Origin: Myxococcales bacterium
GTDB lineage: Bacteria; Myxococcota_A; Polyangia; Polyangiales; Polyangiaceae
DNA length: 64,000 nucleotides
Assembly: GCA_016706225.1 (NCBI GenBank)
Contig: JADJKB010000005.1
Span: 310,001-374,000, forward strand
Reading direction: 5' to 3'
Part shown: positions 8,936 to 17,102 of the stretch, in pieces
Layout of the letters: each line of letters begins with the position of its first letter
How positions within the stretch are numbered: the first letter of the stretch is position 1
The notes under the pieces: model-generated
What the model was told of the DNA's origin: nothing
What the model saw: the letters and a program-made list of their open reading frames with translations, nothing else
Database searches by the model: none
Program-made: the position numbers and the translations under genes

Positions 8936-10141
8936 GTGAAAGACTGGTCATTTCCCCGAGCCGACGCCCTGCCCGTGTACGCCTTCGTTGCGACCGACGC
9001 CATGAAGGCCAAGGTCCTCGGGACCGGAGCAGACTTGATCGACCTCGGGCTCGGTAACCCCGACAGCCCGACGCCGCAGCCCATCGTCGATCAGCTGCAC
9101 GCTGCGGCCGACGTGGGCAAGAACCACCGCTATCACCCGGGGCGTGGGCTGCCGGCGCTGCGAAAGGCAATCGCCGCCTGGTACGAACGGCGATATCACG
9201 TCAGCTTCGACCTCGACAAAGAGACCCTGGTCACGATGGGTGCCAAAGAGGGGATCAGCCACCTGTGTCTGGCGATCCTCGACCGAGGAGACACCGCGGT
9301 CGTCCCCGACCCGTGTTATCCGATCCACGAGGGCGCCCCGGCCATCGCGGGCGCGGCGGTCAAGGGCTACCTGGTCAGCGAGGGGCTCGAGCCGGCGAAG
9401 GCCGTAGCCGACTCGATTCAAGCGCTCGAGAAGGCGGGCGGCAGCGTGAAGCTCGTGATCGCCAACTACCCGCACAACCCCACCGGCGTCGTCATCTCGA
9501 AGCCGGCGCTCGCGGAGCTCTTGCGGGTCGTCCAGCGGTCGGGCGCCATGCTGCTGCACGACGCGGCCTACGCCGACTTCGATTTTTCAGTGCGGCACGC
9601 CCCGAGCATCTTCGACTGCGGCATCGACTCGGCGGAGGTGAAGAAATTTGCGGTCGAGGTCTTCTCGATGTCGAAGAGCTACAACATGCCGGGTTGGCGC
9701 ATCGCCTACATGGTCGGCAACGCGCGCATGCTCGCGGCGCTCTCGCACCTCAAGACGTACATGGACTACGGCACGTTCATCCCGCTGCAGTTCGCGGCGG
9801 CCTGGGCGCTCGAGCACGGTGATCACCTGGTGGACGAGATCCGCGAGCTGTATCGCTCGCGGGCAACGGCGCTTGCTCAGGGGCTCGTCAAGGCCGGCTG
9901 GGGCGACGTGCCCGAGCCGAGTGGAACGATGTTCGTGTGGGCCAAGCTGCCACGGCAGCTCGCCGAAAAAACCGCGCTCGAGACCACCAGCTGGTTGATC
10001 GAAAACGCACACGTCGCCGTCTCGCCGGGCACCGGTTTTGGTCCTGGTGGCACCGGCTTCGTGCGCTTTGCGTTGATCGAAGATCCGCCGCGTGTCGACG
10101 AAGCCTGTCGACGCATCGGCGCTGCGCTCGCCAAGCTGTGA
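8936..10141 (+). CDS. alaC: PLP-dependent class I/II aminotransferase, AlaC/LL-DAP aminotransferase type
   Basis: Fold-type I aminotransferase of 401 residues with a GTG start. The PLP lysine lies in SMSKSYNMPGWR; the substrate/cofactor loop YPHNPTG and the PDPCYPIH motif are intact. The N-terminal region (LGLGNPDSPTP and HRYHPGRGLPALR) resembles the AlaC (YfdZ) glutamate-pyruvate aminotransferases and related LL-diaminopimelate aminotransferases. AlaC interconverts pyruvate plus glutamate and alanine plus 2-oxoglutarate in the cytoplasm. The exact substrate cannot be settled from sequence; class and mechanism can. Confidence 0.85.
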   Translation: MKDWSFPRADALPVYAFVATDAMKAKVLGTGADLIDLGLGNPDSPTPQPIVDQLHAAADVGKNHRYHPGRGLPALRKAIAAWYERRYHVSFDLDKETLVTMGAKEGISHLCLAILDRGDTAVVPDPCYPIHEGAPAIAGAAVKGYLVSEGLEPAKAVADSIQALEKAGGSVKLVIANYPHNPTGVVISKPALAELLRVVQRSGAMLLHDAAYADFDFSVRHAPSIFDCGIDSAEVKKFAVEVFSMSKSYNMPGWRIAYMVGNARMLAALSHLKTYMDYGTFIPLQFAAAWALEHGDHLVDEIRELYRSRATALAQGLVKAGWGDVPEPSGTMFVWAKLPRQLAEKTALETTSWLIENAHVAVSPGTGFGPGGTGFVRFALIEDPPRVDEACRRIGAALAKL

Positions 10142-10168
10142 CGCGCGGGCGTCTCGAGCGAACGCGCT

Positions 10169-10275
10169 ATCGAAGAATGAGAATGATCACAGGAAGGCGG
10201 AAGGGGAGCGGATTTGGAGCGGGCGGGATCGAAGAATGAGAATGATCACAGGAAGGCGGAAGGGGAGCGGGTTTG
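10169..10275. repeat. Two 48-bp direct repeats, 59-bp period
   Basis: The stretch 10169-10216 recurs at 10228-10275 with a single mismatch (10212 A versus 10271 G), separated by 11 bp. Each copy contains a short AT-richer core (GAATGAGAATGATCACAGG) followed by a purine-rich GGAAGGGGAGCGG run. They lie in the 255-bp gap between the aminotransferase and the giant kinase, which end towards each other. No gene is visible in 10142-10396. Confidence 0.95.
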
Positions 10276-10396
10276 AATTGAGCAGAGCAGAGCGCCCTGC
10301 TGTGCGTCGTTCTGACCCTCGGTGCTTCGGTCTTCCTGTGAATTTCTTCGACTGAGACCGTCTTGCGAGGATCGCGTTGGCGTTGTGAGCGCGCCG

Positions 10397-13300
10397 CTAG
10401 TTGCTCGACTCGAGCAGGCGGTGGATGCGATCGGGGACGAGTCCGTAACCCTCGGCGGCGGCGAGGAGCGCGGCGTTGTTGGGGAGCTCGGTCAGAAATA
10501 GCCGCGCGTAGGTGGTGCCAAGTAGCCCTTCGAGCCGGCGCTGCAGCGGTTTCAATCCTTGAGTGACGGCGCTCTTGGCGAGGTCGTCGTTTCCGAGGGC
10601 GAGCCAGGCGTCGTGCAGCGGCAAGTAGACACTCGACTCGTTGAGCAGACACGGCGCGCCACTCTCCAGGAGCTCCGCCGCCTCCCTCGCCAGCTCCGCG
10701 GCCCGCTCGGAGTTCCCGCATCTCCGCTCGGCCTCCGCCCAGAGGCCGAGGGCCGCGGGCAAGATGTCGCGGTTGCCAGTGGTGCGGTAACCCTCGGCGG
10801 ACATGCGCAGGAGCGCTGCGGCTCGTTTCCACGCTGCCTCGTTGTTGCCCCGGAGCAGCTCCATGCCGCGATAAAAGAGGACACCAAGGTTTGCGCGATC
10901 GGGCGCGGCCCAGCTGCCGCTCGCCGTCGAGTCCGCTTCCGCCCGCACTTCGGCCAGGTGGCCCTCGAGCGATTTGTCGTTGCCGAAGGTTGCCGCCCAA
11001 CCCAGCAGGTTCATCTGCGCATGGCGCACCGCGCCCGAGCTGCCAATGGCGTCGGCCAAGGCCAGTCCCGTCTCCAGCGCGCCGCGCGCCTCTTGGCGTG
11101 CGCCGATGCTGGTGAGGGCGAAGCCCAGGTTGGTCATCAGCATCGCCTCGCGCTCCTTGAGACCAGCCGAGCGCGCGGCTTTTACCGCGTTGCGGCGAGC
11201 CTCGAGGGCGGAGGTCACCGCGCCCTGGGTCTGGCGCACGATGGCCAGGGTTTGCCAGGCGTCCACGGCGGCCGCGGAAATCGCCCCTCGCTCCGCCAGC
11301 TCGAGCAAGCGTGCAGCCTCGGCCTCCGCTTCGGCGAAGCGCCCGGCGAACGCCAAGCGAGTGGCCAGGGCGGCCGAGCAGCGAGCCTCTTCGTCGTGCA
11401 GCCCGAGCGCCTCGGCTTTGTCGCGCGTCTCGGCGAGGCGTGCGGTGATCTCGTGGCCGACGCCGCGCGCATCGTCGTACCGTGCGCGCGCGCCGGTCGC
11501 ACGCACCGTGCTCGGCTCGTCGTACACGTTGTCCTCCATCGCACTGACGGCGGTCTCGCGTTCGCCCGAGCGCGGGTCGAGCCGGCTCATCGCCTCGTCC
11601 AGGTACGAGGCGCGCAAGAAGGCTGGCTGTTTTTCCTCGGCGAAGGCCAGCGCCCGCTCGGCCATGCGCAAGGCGTCGGCGAGTGCGTTCGTCGCGAGCG
11701 CACGCTGGGCGGCGCGCGCCCAGTGTTCCGCCGCCGCGACCTCCTGCCCGCCGAGGTCGTAGTGACCCGCGACTGTCGCTGCGTCCTCTCCCATCCGGGC
11801 CAACCAGCCCGCCGCGAGCCCGTGCAGCTCTTTGCACTCGCGTTCACCCAGCCGCGAGTAGGCAACCTCGCGCACCAGCGCATGTTTGAACACCCACTCG
11901 CGCGTGCCGGGAAAGCGCGATTGGTTTTGCTCCATGAGGACTTCGGCAGCGGCGAGCGCCTTCATCACACTCTCGGCGTTGGCCAGTCCCAGCGCTTCGA
12001 GCCCAGCATCCCAGCAGGTCTGTCCGAACACACTCAAGCGACCGACCGCATCGCGACACTCGTCGTCGAGGGAGTCCAAGCTGACCTGAATCGCGGCCTC
12101 GATGGTGGGTGCGTTGACGGGTGTCTCCCGGGCCGCCGTGATGCGCGCGAGCTCTTCGGCAAAGAGCGGCAGCCCGGCGCTCTGATCCGCAATGCGGTCG
12201 AGCACGTCGTCGGGGGTGCCTTCCCCCATGAGCGCCCGAGCGATGGTGCGAGTCGCACGCTTGGAGATCGGGCGAAGCTCGAGACGAACGTGATCACGAC
12301 CGGCGAACCGGCTGGGGTTATCCTGCCAGAAAGCGGGTCGGACCAGCGCGATCACCAGCAGCGGTCGGTGCGCCGCACGCCCCAGCATGTGATCGAGCCA
12401 ACCAATGCTCTCCGGGTCGCACCACTGCAGATCTTCGGTCACGACGACGGTGGGCTGTTGGGCCGCCACCTGCAGCACGAGGTCGGTCATCGCAAGCCAC
12501 AGCACGTCACGCGCGCCGCGCGGGTCGAGCCCCTCAGGCAACGCGGCGTTCGCCAGCAAGCGCGCCAGAATTTCGCGATTCTTGCTGGTGAGCTCGCTGC
12601 GCGTCGCGGGTCCGAGCCGACCGACGATCGCCGCTTCGGCCTCCTGGCTCGTGGCACCCTTTGACAAGCCGACGATGGCGCGCAGCACATCGGCTGCGCC
12701 ACCGAGTGCGTGCCCCGTGCCGTAGGCGTCGCTGCGTTGGATCACGACCACTGGGGCATCCGCACTGGCCGAGATGCGAGCGAGCACTTCGCGCCGCAGG
12801 CGGCTCTTGCCGATCCCGGGCGGGCCCGTCACGGTGACCAGGATCGGCGTGGCATCTCCGCGCGCGCGTTCGTAGGCACTCACGACCTGTGCCATCTCGG
12901 GCTCACGCCCCACGAAGGGAGCGCCGCCCGCGCGCTCGGCACGTGGTCCGCGAATTTGTTCGCCGACGATGCTCGAGGACCCGTCATCTCGCGCGCGGAA
13001 CTCGAAGCGTCCTCGGCCGAGCTCGCTGGTCGTGGCGTCGGCGAGGACCGAAGACGGCTCCGCGTCGCGAGCCAGAGACGACGCCCGGTCGACGACCTCG
13101 CCGACGGGCTGGATCTCACCCGTCAGGCTGGTCATGTTCATGCGAGCGCGTCCGCTCGCGATGCCGACACGGGCGCCGGCGTGGGCCAGCTTTCGCCCGA
13201 GCTCCAGCGCCGTCGCCGCCTCGGTGCCGACCGAGTGGCGCGCGCCCAGGTGGGCGACGATGGAGTCGGCGCCCAGCGGAACCGCGTCGGCGCCGCGGGA

Positions 13301-14311
13301 TTTGAGGTGTTCGAGGGCCCGCTCGCGGGCCGAGCCCTGGGCGAATTTCAGCGCGACGATCGAGGTCACGAGGCGCGACGCGCTCGAGCCGAGGCGGGTG
13401 GACAGCGCCGGCTCCCCCATGCCGGGCATGGGCCAGCTCGTGCGTTCGGCCTCGAGCTTTGCGTCCTCGAGCGCCGTGATGACCTCGCTCATGGTGCACG
13501 GACGGTGCTCGGGCTCCGTTGCGAGCATGCGATGCACGAGCGATTCCAGCATCGGTGGGGTGTCGCGGCGCAGCTCCGAGAGCCGAGGTGGTGGGGTGGT
13601 GACCAGGCGCGCCAGGGTTGCGATGGCGGTCGGCCCAACGTGGGGCGGTCGGCCCGCGATCAGCTCGAACAAGGTCGCACCGAGTGAGTAGATGTCCGAG
13701 CGAACGTCGATGGGGCCGTCCCCGCGGGCTTGCTCCGGTGCCATGTAGGCAGGAGTCCCGACGACGTCCCCGTTGCGCGTGATGCGAATGTCGCTGCCAG
13801 CGGCGACGCCGAAGTCGACCAGCTTGGGCAGGGCGTCGAGCTCTCCCGGCGGGGCGGGGCGCGAGCTGAGCACGATGTTGCCTGGCTTGATGTCGCGGTG
13901 GATCACGCCAGCCTCGTGCGCGGTCTGGAGGGCGGTCGCCACCAAGATGGTCAACTCCACGGCGTGTCGGATGGAGAGCGGGTTCTTCCGCTGACGGTTG
14001 GTCAGATCTTCGCCGTCCAGCCACTCCATCGCGATGAACGGTTGGCCCGAGTCCTCCAGCACCCCATACGCAATGATCTTCACGATGCCCGGGTGGTCGA
14101 GGTGGGTGAGGAGCTCACCCTCGCGCATCAGCCGCGTCTCTTCTTCCGGGGAGACCCCCGCTTCCGCTGCGATCACCTTGAGCGCGATGTATTGCTCGGT
14201 GACCTTGTCCCACGCCCGGTAGACGACCCCCGCGCCGCCTCGCCCAACCTCGCGCTCGGCGACGAAGCGGCCGCCCATCAAGCGGCCATCGGGGGGAGAA
14301 GAGGACACCAC
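10397..14311 (-). CDS. PknK-like multidomain regulator: Ser/Thr kinase, degenerate cyclase, AAA ATPase, TPR
   Basis: A protein of about 1304 residues. The kinase domain (first 270 residues) has VGRGGAGVVY, HRDIKPGN, LVDFGVAA and AYMAPEQ. The next 150 residues resemble a class III nucleotide cyclase fold but lack the normal metal-binding aspartates at the start (SIVALKFAQG where an Asp-containing strand is expected), so it is probably inactive. Then comes a STAND-like ATPase with Walker A GPPGIGKS and VVVTEDLQWCD, followed by about 500 residues of TPR-like helices. The start is chosen at GTG 14311; further GTG (14308) and ATG (14278, MGGRFV) codons are possible. A longer upstream extension would overlap the divergent gene at 14381 and is low-complexity, so it was rejected. 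Kinase, NTPase and TPR calls are secure; signals and targets are unknown. Confidence 0.92.
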   Translation of the reverse strand: MVSSSPPDGRLMGGRFVAEREVGRGGAGVVYRAWDKVTEQYIALKVIAAEAGVSPEEETRLMREGELLTHLDHPGIVKIIAYGVLEDSGQPFIAMEWLDGEDLTNRQRKNPLSIRHAVELTILVATALQTAHEAGVIHRDIKPGNIVLSSRPAPPGELDALPKLVDFGVAAGSDIRITRNGDVVGTPAYMAPEQARGDGPIDVRSDIYSLGATLFELIAGRPPHVGPTAIATLARLVTTPPPRLSELRRDTPPMLESLVHRMLATEPEHRPCTMSEVITALEDAKLEAERTSWPMPGMGEPALSTRLGSSASRLVTSIVALKFAQGSARERALEHLKSRGADAVPLGADSIVAHLGARHSVGTEAATALELGRKLAHAGARVGIASGRARMNMTSLTGEIQPVGEVVDRASSLARDAEPSSVLADATTSELGRGRFEFRARDDGSSSIVGEQIRGPRAERAGGAPFVGREPEMAQVVSAYERARGDATPILVTVTGPPGIGKSRLRREVLARISASADAPVVVIQRSDAYGTGHALGGAADVLRAIVGLSKGATSQEAEAAIVGRLGPATRSELTSKNREILARLLANAALPEGLDPRGARDVLWLAMTDLVLQVAAQQPTVVVTEDLQWCDPESIGWLDHMLGRAAHRPLLVIALVRPAFWQDNPSRFAGRDHVRLELRPISKRATRTIARALMGEGTPDDVLDRIADQSAGLPLFAEELARITAARETPVNAPTIEAAIQVSLDSLDDECRDAVGRLSVFGQTCWDAGLEALGLANAESVMKALAAAEVLMEQNQSRFPGTREWVFKHALVREVAYSRLGERECKELHGLAAGWLARMGEDAATVAGHYDLGGQEVAAAEHWARAAQRALATNALADALRMAERALAFAEEKQPAFLRASYLDEAMSRLDPRSGERETAVSAMEDNVYDEPSTVRATGARARYDDARGVGHEITARLAETRDKAEALGLHDEEARCSAALATRLAFAGRFAEAEAEAARLLELAERGAISAAAVDAWQTLAIVRQTQGAVTSALEARRNAVKAARSAGLKEREAMLMTNLGFALTSIGARQEARGALETGLALADAIGSSGAVRHAQMNLLGWAATFGNDKSLEGHLAEVRAEADSTASGSWAAPDRANLGVLFYRGMELLRGNNEAAWKRAAALLRMSAEGYRTTGNRDILPAALGLWAEAERRCGNSERAAELAREAAELLESGAPCLLNESSVYLPLHDAWLALGNDDLAKSAVTQGLKPLQRRLEGLLGTTYARLFLTELPNNAALLAAAEGYGLVPDRIHRLLESSN

Positions 14312-14380
14312 GGAAGCGGGAGCGTATCGGCTCCGCGACAGGGAGTCGATATCGCGCGTGGATTCGCTATCATCGCCCGC

Positions 14381-14722
14381 ATGAGCAAGCTCTACATGCT
14401 CGCCGGAGGCATCGTCGAAGCGGCGGGTGGCGGCGGGGGAGGCCGCGTCAGTGCCTTCGTGGCTTTCAATCCCAAGCCAGCGGTCAGCCGTTTGTTCAAG
14501 GTGCACGGCTTGGCGAGCGAGCCCACGGTGACGGAGTTGCCGTCGGCGACGACCGTGGACCTGCACGCGTTCCGTCGGGAACTCGAGGAAGAGCTCGCGC
14601 CCGCGCTCGCCGAGATCGCTGCCCGCGGGGGCAGTGGTGCCATCGCTGCCCCCAGGGCCGAGTGGATCGCGGATGTCGTTCGCGCGCACCTCGAGTCGAC
14701 CGAGGGCGGACAGGTAAAGTGA
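14381..14722 (+). CDS. Small protein of unknown function, first gene of three-gene operon
   Basis: A 113-residue product starting at ATG 14381 with an N-terminal YMLAGGIVEAAGGGGGG stretch, then mixed alpha/beta sequence and a Glu/Ala-rich helix. No signal peptide or known motif is recognised. Its TGA overlaps the next gene's ATG in an ATGA junction (14719-14724 region), so the two are probably translationally coupled. It is divergent from the giant kinase with a 69-bp gap, implying shared regulatory DNA. A longer upstream open frame in this strand is antisense to the kinase and was not accepted. Confidence 0.75.
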   Translation: MSKLYMLAGGIVEAAGGGGGGRVSAFVAFNPKPAVSRLFKVHGLASEPTVTELPSATTVDLHAFRRELEEELAPALAEIAARGGSGAIAAPRAEWIADVVRAHLESTEGGQVK

Positions 14723-16188
14723 TGCTCGAACGCATCGCAGTTCATCAGACGCGGCTCAGGGTACCGGGCCTTGGTCTCGACTCGCGGGGTGTGGCGCTCG
14801 GAGCGCGTGGGCTCGTGCTCTTGCCGTCGCTCGATCGACTGATCGCGTTCTTGGCCGTGTACACCGAAGAGCAGTCCCTGGGAGCGCTGGGTGAATCCCT
14901 TCGGGTCGAGATTCTGAAGAGCAAGCTCGGTACTCGGGAGGTCGCGCTGTCGTTCGACGCCGGCGCCAGCGATCGCATGGATCGCGTCGCCGAGGTCGCG
15001 CGCCTGACCGGTGGTTTCACCTTCACCGGCACGAGTCGCCACTTCGTCCAGTACCGCGACGCGGCGGCGCCCTTCGGTTACGACGCCCAGGAGATCAGCA
15101 GCACGGACGCCGCGCTCGCGCTCTATCACACGACCTTCTCCCAGACCTACGCGGTCGAGCGTCAGGTGGCGCTCGCGGATCTGCTCCTCAAGCTCATGCC
15201 ACACGCCGATCCGAAGGCGATTCTGCCGCATCAAGAGCTGTGGATCCTGGCTGAGCCCGGCCTGGGCCCGTCGCTGCTCGGCTACTTCACGCGCTCGAAC
15301 GTGGGTGCGCGCGCGGGCGTGGCGGAGTGGCCACCGGAGTCGAGTCTCGACGCCGAGCCGCGACTCCGCTGGCTGTTCCACGTCACCGATCTGCCGCGCC
15401 GAATGTTGCCGCTCCTGTTGCGGACCCCAGGGCTCTCCGCGTTCGCGCCGGTTGCGCCGGGAGCGGCGGTGGAGCTCGCTTGGCGGCACCCCATTCAGCT
15501 CGAGGCGTGTCCGGTCTTCCACGAGCAGGGACTGGTGCTGTTCCGTGGCCAGGGTCTGCCGGCGCTCCAGCTGCCAACGCTGCCGGCGTTGGCCCAGGTG
15601 AGCTCGTTGTCCAGAACTCGCGTGAACGATCTGGTTGCGGAGACGGGCCGCGCGCTCAGCCAGGCGCCGAACGTCGGCGTTGCGCTCAAGCTCGCGACGG
15701 ACTTCGCGCCGCCGACGACGGTGCGGGCCATCTTGGTGCCGACCGAAGAACTGCCGCTCTTGCGCCACCTCTCGTATGCACTCGGTGCCGAGATCATCCG
15801 GACCACCCGCATCGCCATCACGCAGTTCGGGGCGTTCGTGATGCGCGACGAGGGCGTGGAGGCGCTTCCGCTTGGGACGTTCTTTCGCCGCATTCACCCC
15901 AACATCTACGTGCCGTCGGGCTACGCCGTGGTGCCCCGAGTGCCGCCAGAGGTCGTGTTCCAGTCTCTCGGCGCGCCCGGCGATCGAGCGGTCTTCTTCT
16001 GGCCAGACGGCAGCGCCGCGGCGCTGCTCCTCACGGCCTTCGTCCCGCTCGAAACCGCGCTGGTCGAAGGGCATTCCTGGGCTCCGGTCGCGGTCACCGA
16101 GCTCGAAAACGTGTTCGCGGAGGAGGTCCCGACCGTCTGGCTCGACGCGCTCGGAATCAGTCCGCTGAGAGGGGTGGGTTCCGGGTGA
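14722..16188 (+). CDS. Unrecognised 488-residue protein, second gene of operon
   Basis: The start is ATG 14722, overlapping the previous stop. The protein has no signal peptide or membrane helix; it begins LERIAVHQTRLRVPGLGL and is a mix of beta and Leu-rich helical stretches without catalytic motifs I can name. Its GTGA junction with the next gene (GTG 16185, TGA 16186-16188) supports a single coupled unit. Proteins of similar layout occur as partners of AAA+ ATPases in the ternary conflict systems described for MoxR and FtsH families, but I cannot show membership here; treat function as unknown. Confidence 0.7.
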   Translation: MLERIAVHQTRLRVPGLGLDSRGVALGARGLVLLPSLDRLIAFLAVYTEEQSLGALGESLRVEILKSKLGTREVALSFDAGASDRMDRVAEVARLTGGFTFTGTSRHFVQYRDAAAPFGYDAQEISSTDAALALYHTTFSQTYAVERQVALADLLLKLMPHADPKAILPHQELWILAEPGLGPSLLGYFTRSNVGARAGVAEWPPESSLDAEPRLRWLFHVTDLPRRMLPLLLRTPGLSAFAPVAPGAAVELAWRHPIQLEACPVFHEQGLVLFRGQGLPALQLPTLPALAQVSSLSRTRVNDLVAETGRALSQAPNVGVALKLATDFAPPTTVRAILVPTEELPLLRHLSYALGAEIIRTTRIAITQFGAFVMRDEGVEALPLGTFFRRIHPNIYVPSGYAVVPRVPPEVVFQSLGAPGDRAVFFWPDGSAAALLLTAFVPLETALVEGHSWAPVAVTELENVFAEEVPTVWLDALGISPLRGVGSG

Positions 16189-17090
16189 CGGGTCAACTCG
16201 TCGCCGAGCTGGCAGAGCGTGTCGTGCTCCCGCTGCTCGCCGGAGGAGCGCTACGGCCGCTTGCACCCATCGGCCACGAGCGTGCGCTGGAGGTGGCTCA
16301 GCACGCGGCGTTCGCCTCCAGCGTCCTCGATGAGGCGCGCGCGCGTCGAGTCAGATTACTCCGCCGTTTGTGTGCGCTCGACGTGTTCGCGGATCCCACA
16401 CCCGGCGAGTGGTTGATGGTGTGTGCCTTGAACGATCTGCTGCAGGCCACGAACCCGACCTTGCTGGGGCCCTTCGGTGGTGATCGCCCGCACAAACTGC
16501 TCGAGATGGCCGGTGCCACGCTTTCCGTGGCGGGAGCGCCCGCGCACATCGGTGAGGCGCTCAGCCGGCACGCCACCTTCTCTCGCCTCCTCGAGGTCGT
16601 TCGCATCGACACCCACGTCAGCTTCTGGGTCGGGCGGCGGGTCTACAAGGGAATGAAACCGCCGCGGCGCATCACCCGCTGGCGCAACGTGCGGCGTGTC
16701 AGCGAGCGCGAAGAGCCGGTGCGGCTTCCGGAAATGGCCCCGGCGAACCCGGCGGCGACTCCCGAGTTCGAGGGCGTGTTCGGGAGCCTCCTGGCTCTGT
16801 CTCCGCTCACGGATCTGGCCAATGCCGGCCGTGACCTGCCGGAGTTCTCCTGGAGCGGCGCCGCGCTCTCGTTGGTCAAGACACGAGCGGGGCGGACTCT
16901 CGCGTTGCGCGTGATCGAGCGCGGGTCGTCCCCGAAGCGAGCGCTGACGGCGCTCGGAAGGATCCCGGAGCCGATTCGTCGCGGGGTGACACCGGACGCC
17001 GCCGAGGCTGCCACCAGCATCGCCGATCTGATCTCGGAGCTCGGTCGACGCAAACAGGCGGGACGGCCGTCGGACCGAGCGCCAGGCTGA
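16185..17090 (+). CDS. Unrecognised 301-residue protein, third gene of operon
   Basis: The start is GTG 16185, inside the stop of the preceding gene. The sequence is soluble, Arg-rich and mostly helical in the first half (residues about 1-150), with a central HVSFWVGRRVYKG segment and a basic patch, then an Ala-rich C-terminal helix. No catalytic or DNA-binding signature was recognised. It ends 12 bp before the end of the convergent gene at 17103. With 14381 and 14722 it forms a three-gene coupled set of unknown function next to the giant kinase. Confidence 0.7.
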   Translation: MTGQLVAELAERVVLPLLAGGALRPLAPIGHERALEVAQHAAFASSVLDEARARRVRLLRRLCALDVFADPTPGEWLMVCALNDLLQATNPTLLGPFGGDRPHKLLEMAGATLSVAGAPAHIGEALSRHATFSRLLEVVRIDTHVSFWVGRRVYKGMKPPRRITRWRNVRRVSEREEPVRLPEMAPANPAATPEFEGVFGSLLALSPLTDLANAGRDLPEFSWSGAALSLVKTRAGRTLALRVIERGSSPKRALTALGRIPEPIRRGVTPDAAEAATSIADLISELGRRKQAGRPSDRAPG

Positions 17091-17102
17091 CCAAAGCCCG
17101 AG

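Noticed and set aside
10559..12664. Long + frame opposite the giant kinase
   Set aside because: Shadow of the TPR/ATPase coding sequence; no motif and codon composition of a complement strand.
14392..16266. Long open frame on the minus strand opposite the three-gene operon (624 codons)
   Set aside because: Arg/His/Gln-rich translation with no recognisable domain; it lies antisense to genes linked by ATGA and GTGA overlaps, which are the better explanation.
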